Part shown: piece after piece, positions 37,901 to 46,584 of the stretch | Position numbering within the stretch: the first letter of the stretch is position 1 | Layout of the letters: each line of letters begins with the position of its first letter | Assembly: GCA_026391695.1 (NCBI GenBank) | Contig: JAPLDP010000064.1 | Location: 17,595-81,594, forward strand | Length of the DNA: 64,000 bases | Direction: 5' to 3' | Origin: Bacteroidota bacterium | Lineage (GTDB): Bacteria > Bacteroidota > Bacteroidia > Bacteroidales > JAGONC01 | Position numbers and translations under genes: made by a program | The notes under the pieces: generated by a model | Told to the model about the DNA's origin: nothing | Databases searched by the model: none | What the model saw: the letters and a program-made list of their open reading frames with translations, nothing else

Positions 37901-40046
37901 GATCTTCTTCATCCCACCTGGAAGCCACAGAAAAGGTACCCCCTGAAGTTAATCCTATGGCAGTGCAATTTACACCATCATCCCAGTGAATCCACACAGG
38001 AGGTGGTGGCGAATGCCAAGTTAAAATAATAGAATCATCATTTCCTATGCAGGCAGTTAAATCCCAAGGGGGACTAAAATTATTATCAAAAGTCAACTTT
38101 ACAGACGGATCTATAAAACATGATTCACCCCCAATATATACAGCCGTCATATTATAATAAAATGTGCCGCATGGCCAGGGATGATCATAATATGGCGATT
38201 CAGTTATAAGCTCTTTATTAATCACTTCGCCATTACGCCAAATTTTATAACCAAGAAAATCCCAACGATCTACTTCAGTAGGACATCCCCAAGTAAGTAA
38301 TGCTGAGCCTTGATATACAAATCCCTCAAAACACCCAGGTGGATTAAAGTAATCACAGGTATAATATGTTATTGAATCCTGTATTACACTTGAGTGACCT
38401 GTTGAATATTGTGCATCAACACCGACAATATGGGTTTGCCCGATACCGAGTAAGTCATGATAATAATAATATGTTTCTGTTGTAGAAGCAATCCATACAC
38501 TATCAAGATATACATTATAGCATTCGAATGATCTTTCATTATTGTCATTATCGGGAACATAACCGGATGTTATTCCCACATCATCAATACATATTCCCGG
38601 ATTGCCATATTGAGTTATTTTACCAGTAAATCCTATGTAATAATTATCTGTTGGATCCGGCAGGTCGATAACACATTCAGTCCATTCGTGTACACTATCG
38701 GTGATCGTTTCCAAGTGATGCCATGGACCATTGGGAGACCGCTTATAGTACATAATGAGTTCGCTTGAAGCACTGCCGGATAGTTTTGTATACCAGAAAT
38801 GAAGCCTCGGAAGCATGGCATTGCCAAGATGAATTCCGGATGTGATTAACTTTGTTGTACCGGGCTCACCAAAAAAGGAAAGATTATACTGACCTGAATA
38901 GGCCGCATCAGGGATGCCTGAAGGACTTCCGCCATAGACTTCCCATCCCGTTGATCCCTGCAAATAATCCTGCAACCAACCTAATGGGATTTCTCCACCT
39001 TCAATACAATTAAAATAAACCGATGTATCAAGCAACAGAGGCGGGAGCCATCTTATTGTACCAATCATGGAATTACAAATAAGATTTTGCGGTGGTAATA
39101 AAAATTCATAAAGTGTAATATTAATAACAACCTCACCTGTTATCACGAGCGGAAAGCCTTGACCTGAATAACCCGGTTTTTCATAGCTTACATTATAGAT
39201 TCCTGAAGGTAAGTCTATATGATATCCTCCCAAGTCATTGGTGTAGGTTGTGTAATTATCAGCTTCTACCCAGACTCCTGCAAGAGGTAATAGCGTCCCT
39301 CCCTGCCTGACAACACCATAAAAACTAACTATTAAAGGCGTTTCACATACTACCGGACCCTCTTTCATTGATTCACCGGGTGTCGGCTGGCCATATACAG
39401 CAGTCACATGATAGGAATTATATCCCGGAACACAGTCATAGTCATAATATTCAAAAACATCACTATACGTACTCCCAATCATATTCCCAAAGCGATAAAT
39501 ATTATAGGCTATTATAGTTCCATAATTTACTCCATATTTATTATAAGTATACACCGGTGGGTCCCATCTCAGTTGTGGAATAGTTGCCATAGCAGGAATC
39601 TGTAAATTGACAGGTGGTGGTAAATAAACCGAAACCCAGGAATAATAAATTTTATCCGAAATGCCCGAATCATAAACAGCACTCACAGCAGAAATATATG
39701 CCTGCCCCCAGGCAATATATGCAGGATCATACTGAAAAAGAGTATCAGTAGTAAAACCGGCGAGTGAATCATCGAGATAAACATTGTATCCAAGTAAGAC
39801 GTATTCATTGGTTTCCAGATCACCTGAGTTTCTGGTTTTATTCATGAACATACCAACCGGAGCTTGCCAGGTGGAAATCAGAGTTAAAGGATCAACATTC
39901 AGAGAAGCAGGAGGAAATAATGTGTCAGATAAAGCAGGAGTATCAGGATAACTGATTAAAAGACGTCTTTGATTAACTTTTCCCGCTGAGAAAAGTGATA
40001 CAAAAAAAATGATGATTAAAACACCTGATGCGTAGAGAGATTTCAT
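34953..40046 (-). CDS. Giant T9SS-secreted multidomain protein with beta-propeller insert
   Basis: 1697 residues with signal peptide. Its domain order parallels its downstream neighbour: Fn3-like repeats, a regulatory-like domain (about 240-310), jelly roll (about 345-490), WDDG-type accessory domain (about 685-815), regulatory-like (about 940), second jelly roll (about 1030-1175), regulatory-like (about 1185-1260), then a BACON-like domain. A beta-propeller-like stretch splits the BACON-like domain at about 1330-1545 (VEFDGTYFYTTLSNG, IRDLAWDGQYLYGG, VRGIAYDNSQDAFWISD, VYGLAYDDFSGVPYLWAF). The C-terminus is a T9SS type A sorting domain (LKIYPNPAQDNITIE ... NGIYLITC ... KKFVIMR). Likely cell-surface; ligand unknown. 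Confidence 0.88.
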   Translation of the reverse strand: MKSLYASGVLIIIFFVSLFSAGKVNQRRLLISYPDTPALSDTLFPPASLNVDPLTLISTWQAPVGMFMNKTRNSGDLETNEYVLLGYNVYLDDSLAGFTTDTLFQYDPAYIAWGQAYISAVSAVYDSGISDKIYYSWVSVYLPPPVNLQIPAMATIPQLRWDPPVYTYNKYGVNYGTIIAYNIYRFGNMIGSTYSDVFEYYDYDCVPGYNSYHVTAVYGQPTPGESMKEGPVVCETPLIVSFYGVVRQGGTLLPLAGVWVEADNYTTYTNDLGGYHIDLPSGIYNVSYEKPGYSGQGFPLVITGEVVINITLYEFLLPPQNLICNSMIGTIRWLPPLLLDTSVYFNCIEGGEIPLGWLQDYLQGSTGWEVYGGSPSGIPDAAYSGQYNLSFFGEPGTTKLITSGIHLGNAMLPRLHFWYTKLSGSASSELIMYYKRSPNGPWHHLETITDSVHEWTECVIDLPDPTDNYYIGFTGKITQYGNPGICIDDVGITSGYVPDNDNNERSFECYNVYLDSVWIASTTETYYYYHDLLGIGQTHIVGVDAQYSTGHSSVIQDSITYYTCDYFNPPGCFEGFVYQGSALLTWGCPTEVDRWDFLGYKIWRNGEVINKELITESPYYDHPWPCGTFYYNMTAVYIGGESCFIDPSVKLTFDNNFSPPWDLTACIGNDDSIILTWHSPPPPVWIHWDDGVNCTAIGLTSGGTFSVASRWDEEDLQPYSGQSLIKIAFFPSSNVTEYILKVWKGDNAANLVIEYPLSGLNMDAWNIIDLPNFVLIDASEELWFGYTCSGQPPGERPAGCDSGPAIIGKGDLVSTDGSNWAPLSSYGLNYNWNLQGGVVWLSNQVPLTQIPKKQIQNNSCNELKAVRLAPSPNAKFIYPRADSLLGYNLYKNGVEYQFISPADNSYMDILPPPGKTEYHLSAIYDAGESCEAGPAIITVAPARIEGIIFDLKTNDPVEGAIISIYPSGFSSVSAYDGSYSIINLPAGWHQIITQADGYKTDTISNVRINYGQTLILDIGMSDETVYIMPFSEAWDSASFVPQDWTFEPSLGNWCIHDDEGNNAPAAEFNGFPHYTNYSFCLTSPLINVTDPVHGFEMAFDLKKAINNPTDNEFLKVEIWNDTSWIELAEFSNDMNTGWSTFTYFISKKDVGSLIKFRFIATGSNSSDLDYWGIDNISIDFPEIARINGTVTELATGNPIQGVEVKADDYEPAYTDTNGHYSLILEKGFYEISFTRDAYNTHNESNVFVTDTTELDIEMTQPVLRLDPLSIYVETYPFWGTEIRYINISNDGNGLLGWQASIDFLNENDNKQSICEVWDIAFRYNITDASGGNSSQAGVEFDGTYFYTTLSNGASINKYNRDGTYIGTYPIVGASTIRDLAWDGQYLYGGSATPLIYIIDPVNMHVVNSIDAPENVRGIAYDNSQDAFWISDLSSDFYLVGRNGNTLAEISNPGLEAVYGLAYDDFSGVPYLWAFSQDFGGADLIQIDVFTGQMTGIAHDVLDDIPGWGAGMAGGAFITRDYLPGRIIIGGLVQGVDDWILGYELYAWGADDWAILGCNSGTLQPGQSQDVPVYFVDPGNLNWMYLYEANVNVTSDPNVGDETVELSIIIVEDIKEIINATVLKIYPNPAQDNITIESDVDINELKITNYTGQVIYESDLALPFHLQINTTKFNNGIYLITCRTTNSEYLIKKFVIMR

Positions 40047-40102
40047 AAGAGGAGATTAATTCACAAATCAAACTGATTCATTTAAGCACCTTTTAAATCT
40101 CC

Positions 40103-40134
40103 CAAATATAATTAATTATTTTGAATATATCAAG
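40103..40134 (-). promoter_or_regulatory. Promoter for the T9SS protein pair
   Basis: On the minus strand CTTG (40131-40134) is followed after 20 bases by TATATTTG (40103-40110), a fair Bacteroidetes promoter. The leader to the ATG at 40046 would be about 50 bases. Confidence 0.5.
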
Positions 40135-40151
40135 TAATTTTTTTAAACTAT

Positions 40152-40199
40152 AAAAAAAATGGGATTCTCGCCCGGCTCTCACCCGGATTAAATCCCATT
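40152..40199 (-). terminator. Intrinsic terminator of the sdh/frd operon
   Basis: On the minus strand AATGGGATT (40191-40199) pairs perfectly with AATCCCATT (40158-40166) around a GC-containing loop and runs into a tract of eight T. It lies about 60 bases after the iron-sulfur subunit stop codon. Confidence 0.8.
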
Positions 40200-40224
40200 A
40201 TTTTATAAATTCATATCAAATATC

Positions 40225-40246
40225 AGATATCAGGTATCTGATATCT
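40225..40246 (-). other. Perfect short hairpin behind the sdhB/frdB gene
   Basis: AGATATCAG and CTGATATCT form a perfect nine-pair stem around a four-base loop (GTAT), 13 bases after the stop codon and ahead of the terminator. It could protect the transcript 3' end; there is no T tract of its own. Confidence 0.5.
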
Positions 40247-40259
40247 TAGTTGGTCATCA

Positions 40260-41024
40260 TCATATGCCTACATCTTCCTTTTGTGCGGCTATCTTAGCTT
40301 TAAAGAACTCCCTGTTCATGCGGGCAATATTGGTGATCTTTATTCCTTTAGGACATTCGGCTTCGCAGGCATAAGTGTTGGTACAGTTACCGAATCCCAG
40401 TTCGTCCATCTTGGCTACCATGCGCTGCACTCTGTCCATCGCTTCTACCTGTCCCTGCGGTAAAAGCGCATATTGCGATATTTTAGCCGACACGAAGAGC
40501 ATGGCTGAGGCATTCTTACAGGCCGCCACGCATGCGCCGCAACCGACACATGTTGCTGCGTCGTAGGCTTCGTCGGCTTTGTCTTTTCGTACAAGGAATG
40601 AATTGGCTTCAGGTGCTTGGCCTGCATCAACGCTGATGAAACCACCTGCTATCAAAATCTTTTCAAAGGCGCTCCTGTCGACAATAAGGTCTTTTATGAC
40701 CGGAAATGCCCTGGCACGCCATGGTTCGACAATGATGGTCGCTCCGTCCCTGAATGACCGCATGTGCAGCTCGCAGGTGGTCACATGTTTCTCAGGGCCA
40801 TGCGGTCTCCCGTTTATATATAAACCACAACACCCGCATATACCCTCACGGCAATCGTAATCAAATGCCACCGGCTCTTCCCCTTTCTCGATCAGCTTCT
40901 TATTCAGTGCATCCAACATCTCGAGGAATGACATTTCCGGTGATGCGTCATCCAGGATATAATCCATAAATTTACCCTTGGCCTTAGCGCTTTTCTGCCG
41001 CCAGATTCTCAGTTTTACCTTCAT
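40260..41024 (-). CDS. sdhB: Succinate dehydrogenase/fumarate reductase iron-sulfur subunit
   Basis: 254 residues. A plant-type ferredoxin domain binds the [2Fe-2S] cluster through [15 protein letters not shown] and a later Cys (VTTC). The C-terminal domain holds [13 protein letters not shown] and CEAECPKGI for the [4Fe-4S] and [3Fe-4S] clusters. It passes electrons between the flavin subunit and the quinone pool at the inner face of the membrane. Gene order C-A-B and proximity (15 bases after the flavoprotein gene) define an operon. Direction of use (succinate oxidation or fumarate respiration) cannot be decided from sequence; anaerobic Bacteroidetes mostly reduce fumarate. Confidence 0.96.
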   Translation of the reverse strand: MKVKLRIWRQKSAKAKGKFMDYILDDASPEMSFLEMLDALNKKLIEKGEEPVAFDYDCREGICGCCGLYINGRPHGPEKHVTTCELHMRSFRDGATIIVEPWRARAFPVIKDLIVDRSAFEKILIAGGFISVDAGQAPEANSFLVRKDKADEAYDAATCVGCGACVAACKNASAMLFVSAKISQYALLPQGQVEAMDRVQRMVAKMDELGFGNCTNTYACEAECPKGIKITNIARMNREFFKAKIAAQKEDVGI

Positions 41025-41039
41025 GGTATGTATGATTAA

Positions 41040-42959
41040 TTATTTATAACTTCTTTCTTTCAACTCAACATTTTCGAACACAAGCGGTTCCTTGTGCAGC
41101 TTTGGTGGTTGATCTTTACCCTGGTATTCCCAAGCAGCCACATAGGCATAATGATGGTCGTCGCGTTTGGCCTCTCCGGTTTCAGTCTGGCTCTCTTCAC
41201 GGAAATGCGCGCCGCATGATTCCTTCCGGTCAAGACCGTCGGTGATCATAAGTTTAGCCAGCTCGAAGAAATCGGCTATCCTGCCTGCTTTCTCCAACTC
41301 CTGGTTCAAATCTTCAGCTGTACCAGGAACTCGTACATCATGCCAAAACCCCTTTTCCAACTCCGCCACCATCGCCAATGCTTTCTTTAATCCTTCCTCA
41401 TTTCGGGCCATGCCGCAATAATCCCACATGATCTTGCCCAGCCGCCTGGCAAAAGAAGTGACAGTCTGTTTCCCATTAACTGCAAATAATCTTTCTATCT
41501 TTCCCTTTGCCGATTTTTCAGCTTCGTCGAATTCCGGCGTCTGTGTTGAAAATCCCGGGGTCCGGATTTCTCCGGCAAGGTAATCGCTAATCGTATAGGG
41601 GAGGATAAAATAACCGTCCCCGGCACACTGCATCAAAGAGCTGGCTCCCAATCGATTGGCACCATGATCGGAAAAATTTGATTCACCTATGGCAAAAAGG
41701 CCGGGTACAGTGGTCATGAGGCTGTAATCTACCCATAGTCCCCCCATGGTATAATGTCCTGCAGGATAGATGCGCATGGGCTCCTCGTAAGGATTCATAC
41801 CGGTAATCGTTTCATACAATTCGAAAAGATTACCGTAATTATCTTCAATGACTTTCTTCCCTTTTTTCTTTATGGCATCTCTAAAATCCAGATATACGGC
41901 CAAACCGGTGTCACCAATGCCATAACCAGCATCACAGCGTTCCTTTGCTGCACGTGAACCGACATCGCGCGGGACAAGGTTCCCATAAGTAGGATACCTT
42001 CTTTCAAGGTAATAATCCCTTTCCTCTTCGGGAATATCATTCGGTTTACGCTTATCGCCTTTCTCTTTTGGAACCCAAATCCTTCCGTCATTCCTGAGCG
42101 ACTCCGACATCAGGGTGAGCTTGGATTGATATTCATTTAAAACCGGGATACTGGTAGGATGTATCTGGACAAAGCTTGGATTACCAAAGAAAGCACCCCG
42201 TTTATGAGCGGCCCATGCAGCGCTGGCATTGGAGTTAACAGCGAGGGTCGACAGATAGTAGATCGTACCATAACCACCTGTGGCCAGAACGACAGCATGT
42301 GCCGAATGGCGCTCGATTTCTCCTGTGACAAGGTTTCTGGTAATGATGCCCCGTGCTTTTCCATCGATAACAACCAGGTCAAGCATATCACGACGCGGGT
42401 ACATGGTCACGGTGCCTTGGCTTATCTGCCTGCAAAGGCCCGAATAAGTGCCAAGCAATACCTGTTGACCTGTCTGCCCTTTGGCATAAAATGTACGTGA
42501 CACCTGCACTCCACCAAAGGACCTGTTGGCAAGCGTCCCGCCATATTCCCTTCCCCAGGGAACTCCCTGGGCTGTAAGATGATCAATAGTGTCATTACTG
42601 ACTTCTGCGGCACGGTATACATTGGCCTCCCTGGCACGGTAATCCCCGCCCTTGATCATATCATAAAATAACCTGTACACACTGTCACCGTCATTCTTAT
42701 AGTTCTTGGCAGCATTGATGCCTCCCTGGGCAGCAACGGAATGGGCTCTGCGGGGCATATCCTGAAAACAGAAAACCTTAACGTTATATCCCAACTCTCC
42801 AAGAGACGATGCGGCAGCGCTTCCGGCTATGCCGGTTCCCACAACGATGATGTCAAGCCTCTTGCGGTTAGCAGGATTGACCAGCCTGGCCGAGTTCTTG
42901 TATCGCGTCCACTTTTCTGCCAAGGGGCCTTCAGGTATTCTAGCATCAAGTTTTGTCAT
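41040..42959 (-). CDS. sdhA: Succinate dehydrogenase/fumarate reductase flavoprotein subunit
   Basis: 639 residues. The FAD-binding Rossmann motif [21 protein letters not shown] (about residues 33-53) and the covalent flavin His in [17 protein letters not shown] are clear, as are the active-site region [18 protein letters not shown] and [26 protein letters not shown]. The length and the N-terminal [13 protein letters not shown] fit the Bacteroidetes/epsilonproteobacterial type used with a five-helix cytochrome b. It interconverts succinate and fumarate. Confidence 0.96.
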   Translation of the reverse strand: MTKLDARIPEGPLAEKWTRYKNSARLVNPANRKRLDIIVVGTGIAGSAAASSLGELGYNVKVFCFQDMPRRAHSVAAQGGINAAKNYKNDGDSVYRLFYDMIKGGDYRAREANVYRAAEVSNDTIDHLTAQGVPWGREYGGTLANRSFGGVQVSRTFYAKGQTGQQVLLGTYSGLCRQISQGTVTMYPRRDMLDLVVIDGKARGIITRNLVTGEIERHSAHAVVLATGGYGTIYYLSTLAVNSNASAAWAAHKRGAFFGNPSFVQIHPTSIPVLNEYQSKLTLMSESLRNDGRIWVPKEKGDKRKPNDIPEEERDYYLERRYPTYGNLVPRDVGSRAAKERCDAGYGIGDTGLAVYLDFRDAIKKKGKKVIEDNYGNLFELYETITGMNPYEEPMRIYPAGHYTMGGLWVDYSLMTTVPGLFAIGESNFSDHGANRLGASSLMQCAGDGYFILPYTISDYLAGEIRTPGFSTQTPEFDEAEKSAKGKIERLFAVNGKQTVTSFARRLGKIMWDYCGMARNEEGLKKALAMVAELEKGFWHDVRVPGTAEDLNQELEKAGRIADFFELAKLMITDGLDRKESCGAHFREESQTETGEAKRDDHHYAYVAAWEYQGKDQPPKLHKEPLVFENVELKERSYK

Positions 42960-42993
42960 GGTTTCTGATTTTGAAAATTTTAATTATAAACTA

Positions 42994-43662
42994 TCAGGAA
43001 ATAATGAAATATAAAGGAATAACTATAAATCCGACGGTAATGACGATGGAGTAGATATTCCCTATCCATTTTATCGCCGGAGTGTACTTGCTGTGATTCA
43101 GACCCAATGACTGAAAAGCCGACTGGATAGAATGGTTCAGGTGAAATCCCACAAACAGGAGCAGGAGGATATATAAAACGGAATAGCCCGTATTTGAAAA
43201 AAGATTAACGGCCATATTGTAAAAATCATGTTTTGAAACAACGACAGCATCGCCCTGTGGTGGTTGGGTTATGCCCAGTTTAACGAAATAAAAATTAATA
43301 AAATGAATTATAAGGAAGATGAAAATAATAACACCTGTATGTATCATGAATTTTGAGAAAAAAGAGGTGTGTGACCAGCCCTCCACTTTATAACGTTTGG
43401 GCCTTGCCCGCCAGTTCTGGATTTGTAAGACCACACCATAAAAAATATGAATGATAAAGCCGGCAAATAAAAATATCTCAAACACTTTAGTTAACAGGTT
43501 CGTGGTCATAAATTTTACTGCTACATCAAATAGCTCCCGATGATTTTCCGTAATAGGTAATATCAATAAATTGATGCCGAGATGAACAGGAAGGAAAAGG
43601 ATCAGGAAAAGCCCCGCAAAGGCCATGATAAACTTTTTAGTCAGTGAAGAATATCTTATCAT
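42994..43662 (-). CDS. sdhC: Succinate dehydrogenase/fumarate reductase cytochrome b subunit
   Basis: 222 residues from the ATG at 43662 (MIRYSSLTKKFIMAFAGLFLILFLPVHL). The open frame reaches 43752, but a well-formed promoter at 43750-43780 makes that longer start impossible. Five membrane helices with conserved His residues (PVHLGIN, FIIHIFYG, FMIHTGV, FLIIHFIN, VGFHLNHSIQSAF) fit the diheme type B cytochrome b of the menaquinone-linked enzymes. It anchors the other two subunits and exchanges electrons with menaquinone. Confidence 0.93.
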   Translation of the reverse strand: MIRYSSLTKKFIMAFAGLFLILFLPVHLGINLLILPITENHRELFDVAVKFMTTNLLTKVFEIFLFAGFIIHIFYGVVLQIQNWRARPKRYKVEGWSHTSFFSKFMIHTGVIIFIFLIIHFINFYFVKLGITQPPQGDAVVVSKHDFYNMAVNLFSNTGYSVLYILLLLFVGFHLNHSIQSAFQSLGLNHSKYTPAIKWIGNIYSIVITVGFIVIPLYFIIS

Positions 43663-43749
43663 AGGATTTATACTTTTAATTATCAAAAATTTATCGGATA
43701 GAATAGCCCGTATGTATTGAAAATTTAGTTCTTTTGTAACTAGGGGAGG

Positions 43750-43780
43750 CAAATTTATGTAATGTTAATTTATTAACAAA
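43750..43780 (-). promoter_or_regulatory. Promoter of the sdhCAB/frdCAB operon
   Basis: On the minus strand TTTG (43777-43780), 19 bases, then TAAATTTG (43750-43757): an exact Bacteroidetes promoter. The transcription start would be near 43744, giving a leader of about 80 bases to the ATG at 43662. Confidence 0.8.
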
Positions 43781-43824
43781 TATAATCGGTAATTTTTAAA
43801 CAGTATAAATAGATTATAGACATT

Positions 43825-45123
43825 ATGAGATATACGGCAATAAATAAAAACCTGTTCATCCGGAACAGAGAAAAATTGATAAAGATGATTAAATCGAATG
43901 CATTGGTAGTGATGCATTCCAATGATGAACTGCTAAGAAACGGCGATCAGTATTTTCCGTTTCGGCAGCATTCTGATATTTTTTACCTTACCGGACTGGA
44001 CCAAGAAAAATGCATCCTTACGATATGTCCGAACCATCCCAATGTGAAATTCCGCGAAATCATCTTCACCATCAAAGCAGATGAACAATTGACGACATGG
44101 CAGGGCCATAAATATACTGAACGGGAGATCCAGGAAATATCAGGTATTAAAACGGTGATGTGGCTCGACGACTTTGAGATCACTTTCCGCGACCTGATGT
44201 ATTATGCCAATACGGTGTATCTGAATCAGAATGAGTACATTAAGCTCTCTACAGAAGTCCCATCAAAAGATCTGCGTTTTGCCAGATATTTGAAGGACAA
44301 TTTTCCGGTTTACACCTATGAAAGGCTGGCCCCTATGCTCACTTCCCTGCGACTTGTAAAAGAACCGGAAGAGGTGGCACTGATCCAGATCGCTTGTGAT
44401 CTGACTGAAAAAGCTTTCCGGCGTCTGCTTCGGTTTGTCAGACCGGGTATCATGGAATATGAAGTGGAAGCCGAGATCACACACGAATTTATCCGTAATG
44501 GCTCTAACGGTCACGCTTACCAGCCGATCATTGCCTCAGGGAAAAATGCCCTGGCTTTGCATTATCACCAAAATGACAATATTTGTCAAAATGGCGATTT
44601 GTTACTGATGGATTTTGGAGCTGAATATGCCAATTATGCTGCCGACTGCACACGCACTATCCCGGTTAACGGAAAATTCAGCATGCGCCAGCATCAGGTT
44701 TATGATGCCGTTTTAAGAGTCCAGCAAAATGCAACCGGCCTGTATGTTCCCGGTAACAGTATTGACGAAATAAACCATGAAGTCAACCGTTTGACTGAAA
44801 AGGAACTGATTGGTCTTGGGCTGTTCAGCGATGAAGATGTTCAAAATCAGAATCCCGACAAACCGTTGTTCAGCAAATACCTGATGCACGGTGTGTGTCA
44901 TCCTGTTGGCCTGGATGTTCATGACCCAGGGGGCAAATATGTGCCATTCTGTAAAGGAATGATACTGACACTGGAACCAGCTATTTACATCCCTGAAGAA
45001 AATATTGGCGTCAGGCTGGAAAATAACATCATGGTAGGAGATATCCCGGTTAATCTGATGAAAAACATTCCAATCGAAGCTAATGAAATTGAATCCCTGA
45101 TGACTAACCATAAAAATCAATGA
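43825..45123 (+). CDS. M24B aminopeptidase P family protein (first of a tandem pair)
   Basis: 432 residues. The N-terminal creatinase-like domain (about 1-175, with YFPFRQHSDIFYLTGLDQE) is followed by the pita-bread metallopeptidase domain with dimetal ligands: Asp near 262 and 273 in MDFGAEYANYAADCTRTIP, His near 354 in HGVCHPVGLDVHD, Glu near 383 in LEPAIY, and Glu near 397 in VRLENNI. It removes N-terminal residues in front of proline, and is cytoplasmic (no signal peptide). It is followed 60 bases later by a paralogue, with a proline dehydrogenase gene convergent beyond that. Confidence 0.93.
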   Translation: MRYTAINKNLFIRNREKLIKMIKSNALVVMHSNDELLRNGDQYFPFRQHSDIFYLTGLDQEKCILTICPNHPNVKFREIIFTIKADEQLTTWQGHKYTEREIQEISGIKTVMWLDDFEITFRDLMYYANTVYLNQNEYIKLSTEVPSKDLRFARYLKDNFPVYTYERLAPMLTSLRLVKEPEEVALIQIACDLTEKAFRRLLRFVRPGIMEYEVEAEITHEFIRNGSNGHAYQPIIASGKNALALHYHQNDNICQNGDLLLMDFGAEYANYAADCTRTIPVNGKFSMRQHQVYDAVLRVQQNATGLYVPGNSIDEINHEVNRLTEKELIGLGLFSDEDVQNQNPDKPLFSKYLMHGVCHPVGLDVHDPGGKYVPFCKGMILTLEPAIYIPEENIGVRLENNIMVGDIPVNLMKNIPIEANEIESLMTNHKNQ

Positions 45124-45183
45124 CATCGGACAACTATTGAACTGAATTTGGATAACAATTAAGTAACTAAATCATTAACTATT

Positions 45184-46572
45184 ATGTTTGATAAAAAAGT
45201 TTATATCGACCGTAGAAGCCGCTTACGGTCACAGCTGAAATCAGGCCTGGTTTTATTACTCGGCAACAGTGAATCGGCTATGAATTATACTGGAAATACT
45301 TATCCTTTCCGTCAGGACAGCAATTTTCTTTATTTCTTCGGTCTGGATCATCCTGACATGGCCGGAATAATGGATATTGAAAATGATAAGGATTATATTT
45401 TCGGAAATGATGTCACCATGGATGACATCATCTGGATGGGGCCACAGCCCCTTATAAAGAACTTGGCTAAAAAAGTGGGGATTAATTACACAGCTCCTTT
45501 TGGCGAACTTGGGGCCTTCCTCCAGCAGGCTATAACAAGCGGCAGAAAAATCCATTTCCTTCCTCCTTACAGGGGTGAACATACCATTCTGCTGAAACAA
45601 CTTCTTGGTCTCCTTACGGCCCGGGTAAGGGACTATGTTTCAGAGGAACTGATAAAAGCTGTAGTCACTCTCAGGTCAGTTAAAGACGAAGGTGAGATCA
45701 TCGAGATTGAAAAAGCCCTGGATGTGACGTATGAAATGTATATTACTGCCATGAAAATGGCTATGCCCGGTGTTTACGAACGCGAAATTGCCGGAGTTAT
45801 GGAGGGAATATCCCTGTCTAAATGTGGTCCGGTATCTTTTCCAATAATTCTCACTATCAACGGGCAAACGTTGCATAACCATTATCACGGGAACAAACTC
45901 ATAAAGGACAAAATGGTGGTCATTGATTCCGGAGCTGAATCAGAACTCCATTACTCCAGCGACATCACCAGGACAGTTCCCGTTGGAGGTATTTTTAATC
46001 CAAAACAAAAAGCCATTTATCAAATCGTGCTCGACGCCAATTTGAAGGCAATCGGGGCCATAAAACCCGGAATATATTATAAAGAAGTCCATCTCCTGGC
46101 CGCCAAAACAGTTGCATCAGGATTAAAAGAGCTGGGCATCATGAAGGGTAATGTGGAAGAAGCTGTCAGTAATGGAGCCCATTCCCTTTTCTTCCCCCAT
46201 GGACTGGGTCACATGATGGGTCTTGACGTGCATGATATGGAAAACCTTGGAGAGAATTTTGTAGGGTACGACAACACTGTAAACCGTAGCGAACAATTTG
46301 GACTCGCCTTTCTGCGTCTGGCTAGAAAACTCCAGCCCGGCTTTGTACTGACGGTTGAACCAGGCATTTATTTCATACCTGAACTGATTGAGCAATGGAA
46401 ATCAGAAAAGAAATTCACCGATTTCATCAACTATAAGAAAATTGATGAATACAGGGATACCGGCGGTGTGCGCATCGAAGATGATATCCTGGTAACGAAA
46501 AATGGGTGTTACGTGCTCGGAAAACCCGTACCAAAAACAGTGAAAGAGATTGAAAAGATAATGGCTAAATAG
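45184..46572 (+). CDS. M24B aminopeptidase P family protein (second of a tandem pair)
   Basis: 462 residues, related to but clearly diverged from the preceding gene. N-terminal creatinase-like domain (YPFRQDSNFLYFFGLDHPD), then the metal site: Asp near 247 and 258 in VIDSGAESELHYSSDITRT, His near 338 in HGLGHMMGLDVHDMENLG, Glu near 392 in TVEPGIYF, Glu near 431 in GVRIEDDILV. The insert between His and the first Glu (GENFVGYDNTVNRSEQFGL) is longer than in its neighbour and is typical of a prolidase-like subgroup of Bacteroidetes. It likely acts on X-Pro peptides; the division of labour with the first copy is unknown. Confidence 0.92.
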   Translation: MFDKKVYIDRRSRLRSQLKSGLVLLLGNSESAMNYTGNTYPFRQDSNFLYFFGLDHPDMAGIMDIENDKDYIFGNDVTMDDIIWMGPQPLIKNLAKKVGINYTAPFGELGAFLQQAITSGRKIHFLPPYRGEHTILLKQLLGLLTARVRDYVSEELIKAVVTLRSVKDEGEIIEIEKALDVTYEMYITAMKMAMPGVYEREIAGVMEGISLSKCGPVSFPIILTINGQTLHNHYHGNKLIKDKMVVIDSGAESELHYSSDITRTVPVGGIFNPKQKAIYQIVLDANLKAIGAIKPGIYYKEVHLLAAKTVASGLKELGIMKGNVEEAVSNGAHSLFFPHGLGHMMGLDVHDMENLGENFVGYDNTVNRSEQFGLAFLRLARKLQPGFVLTVEPGIYFIPELIEQWKSEKKFTDFINYKKIDEYRDTGGVRIEDDILVTKNGCYVLGKPVPKTVKEIEKIMAK

Positions 46573-46584
46573 AGCCAACAAGCA

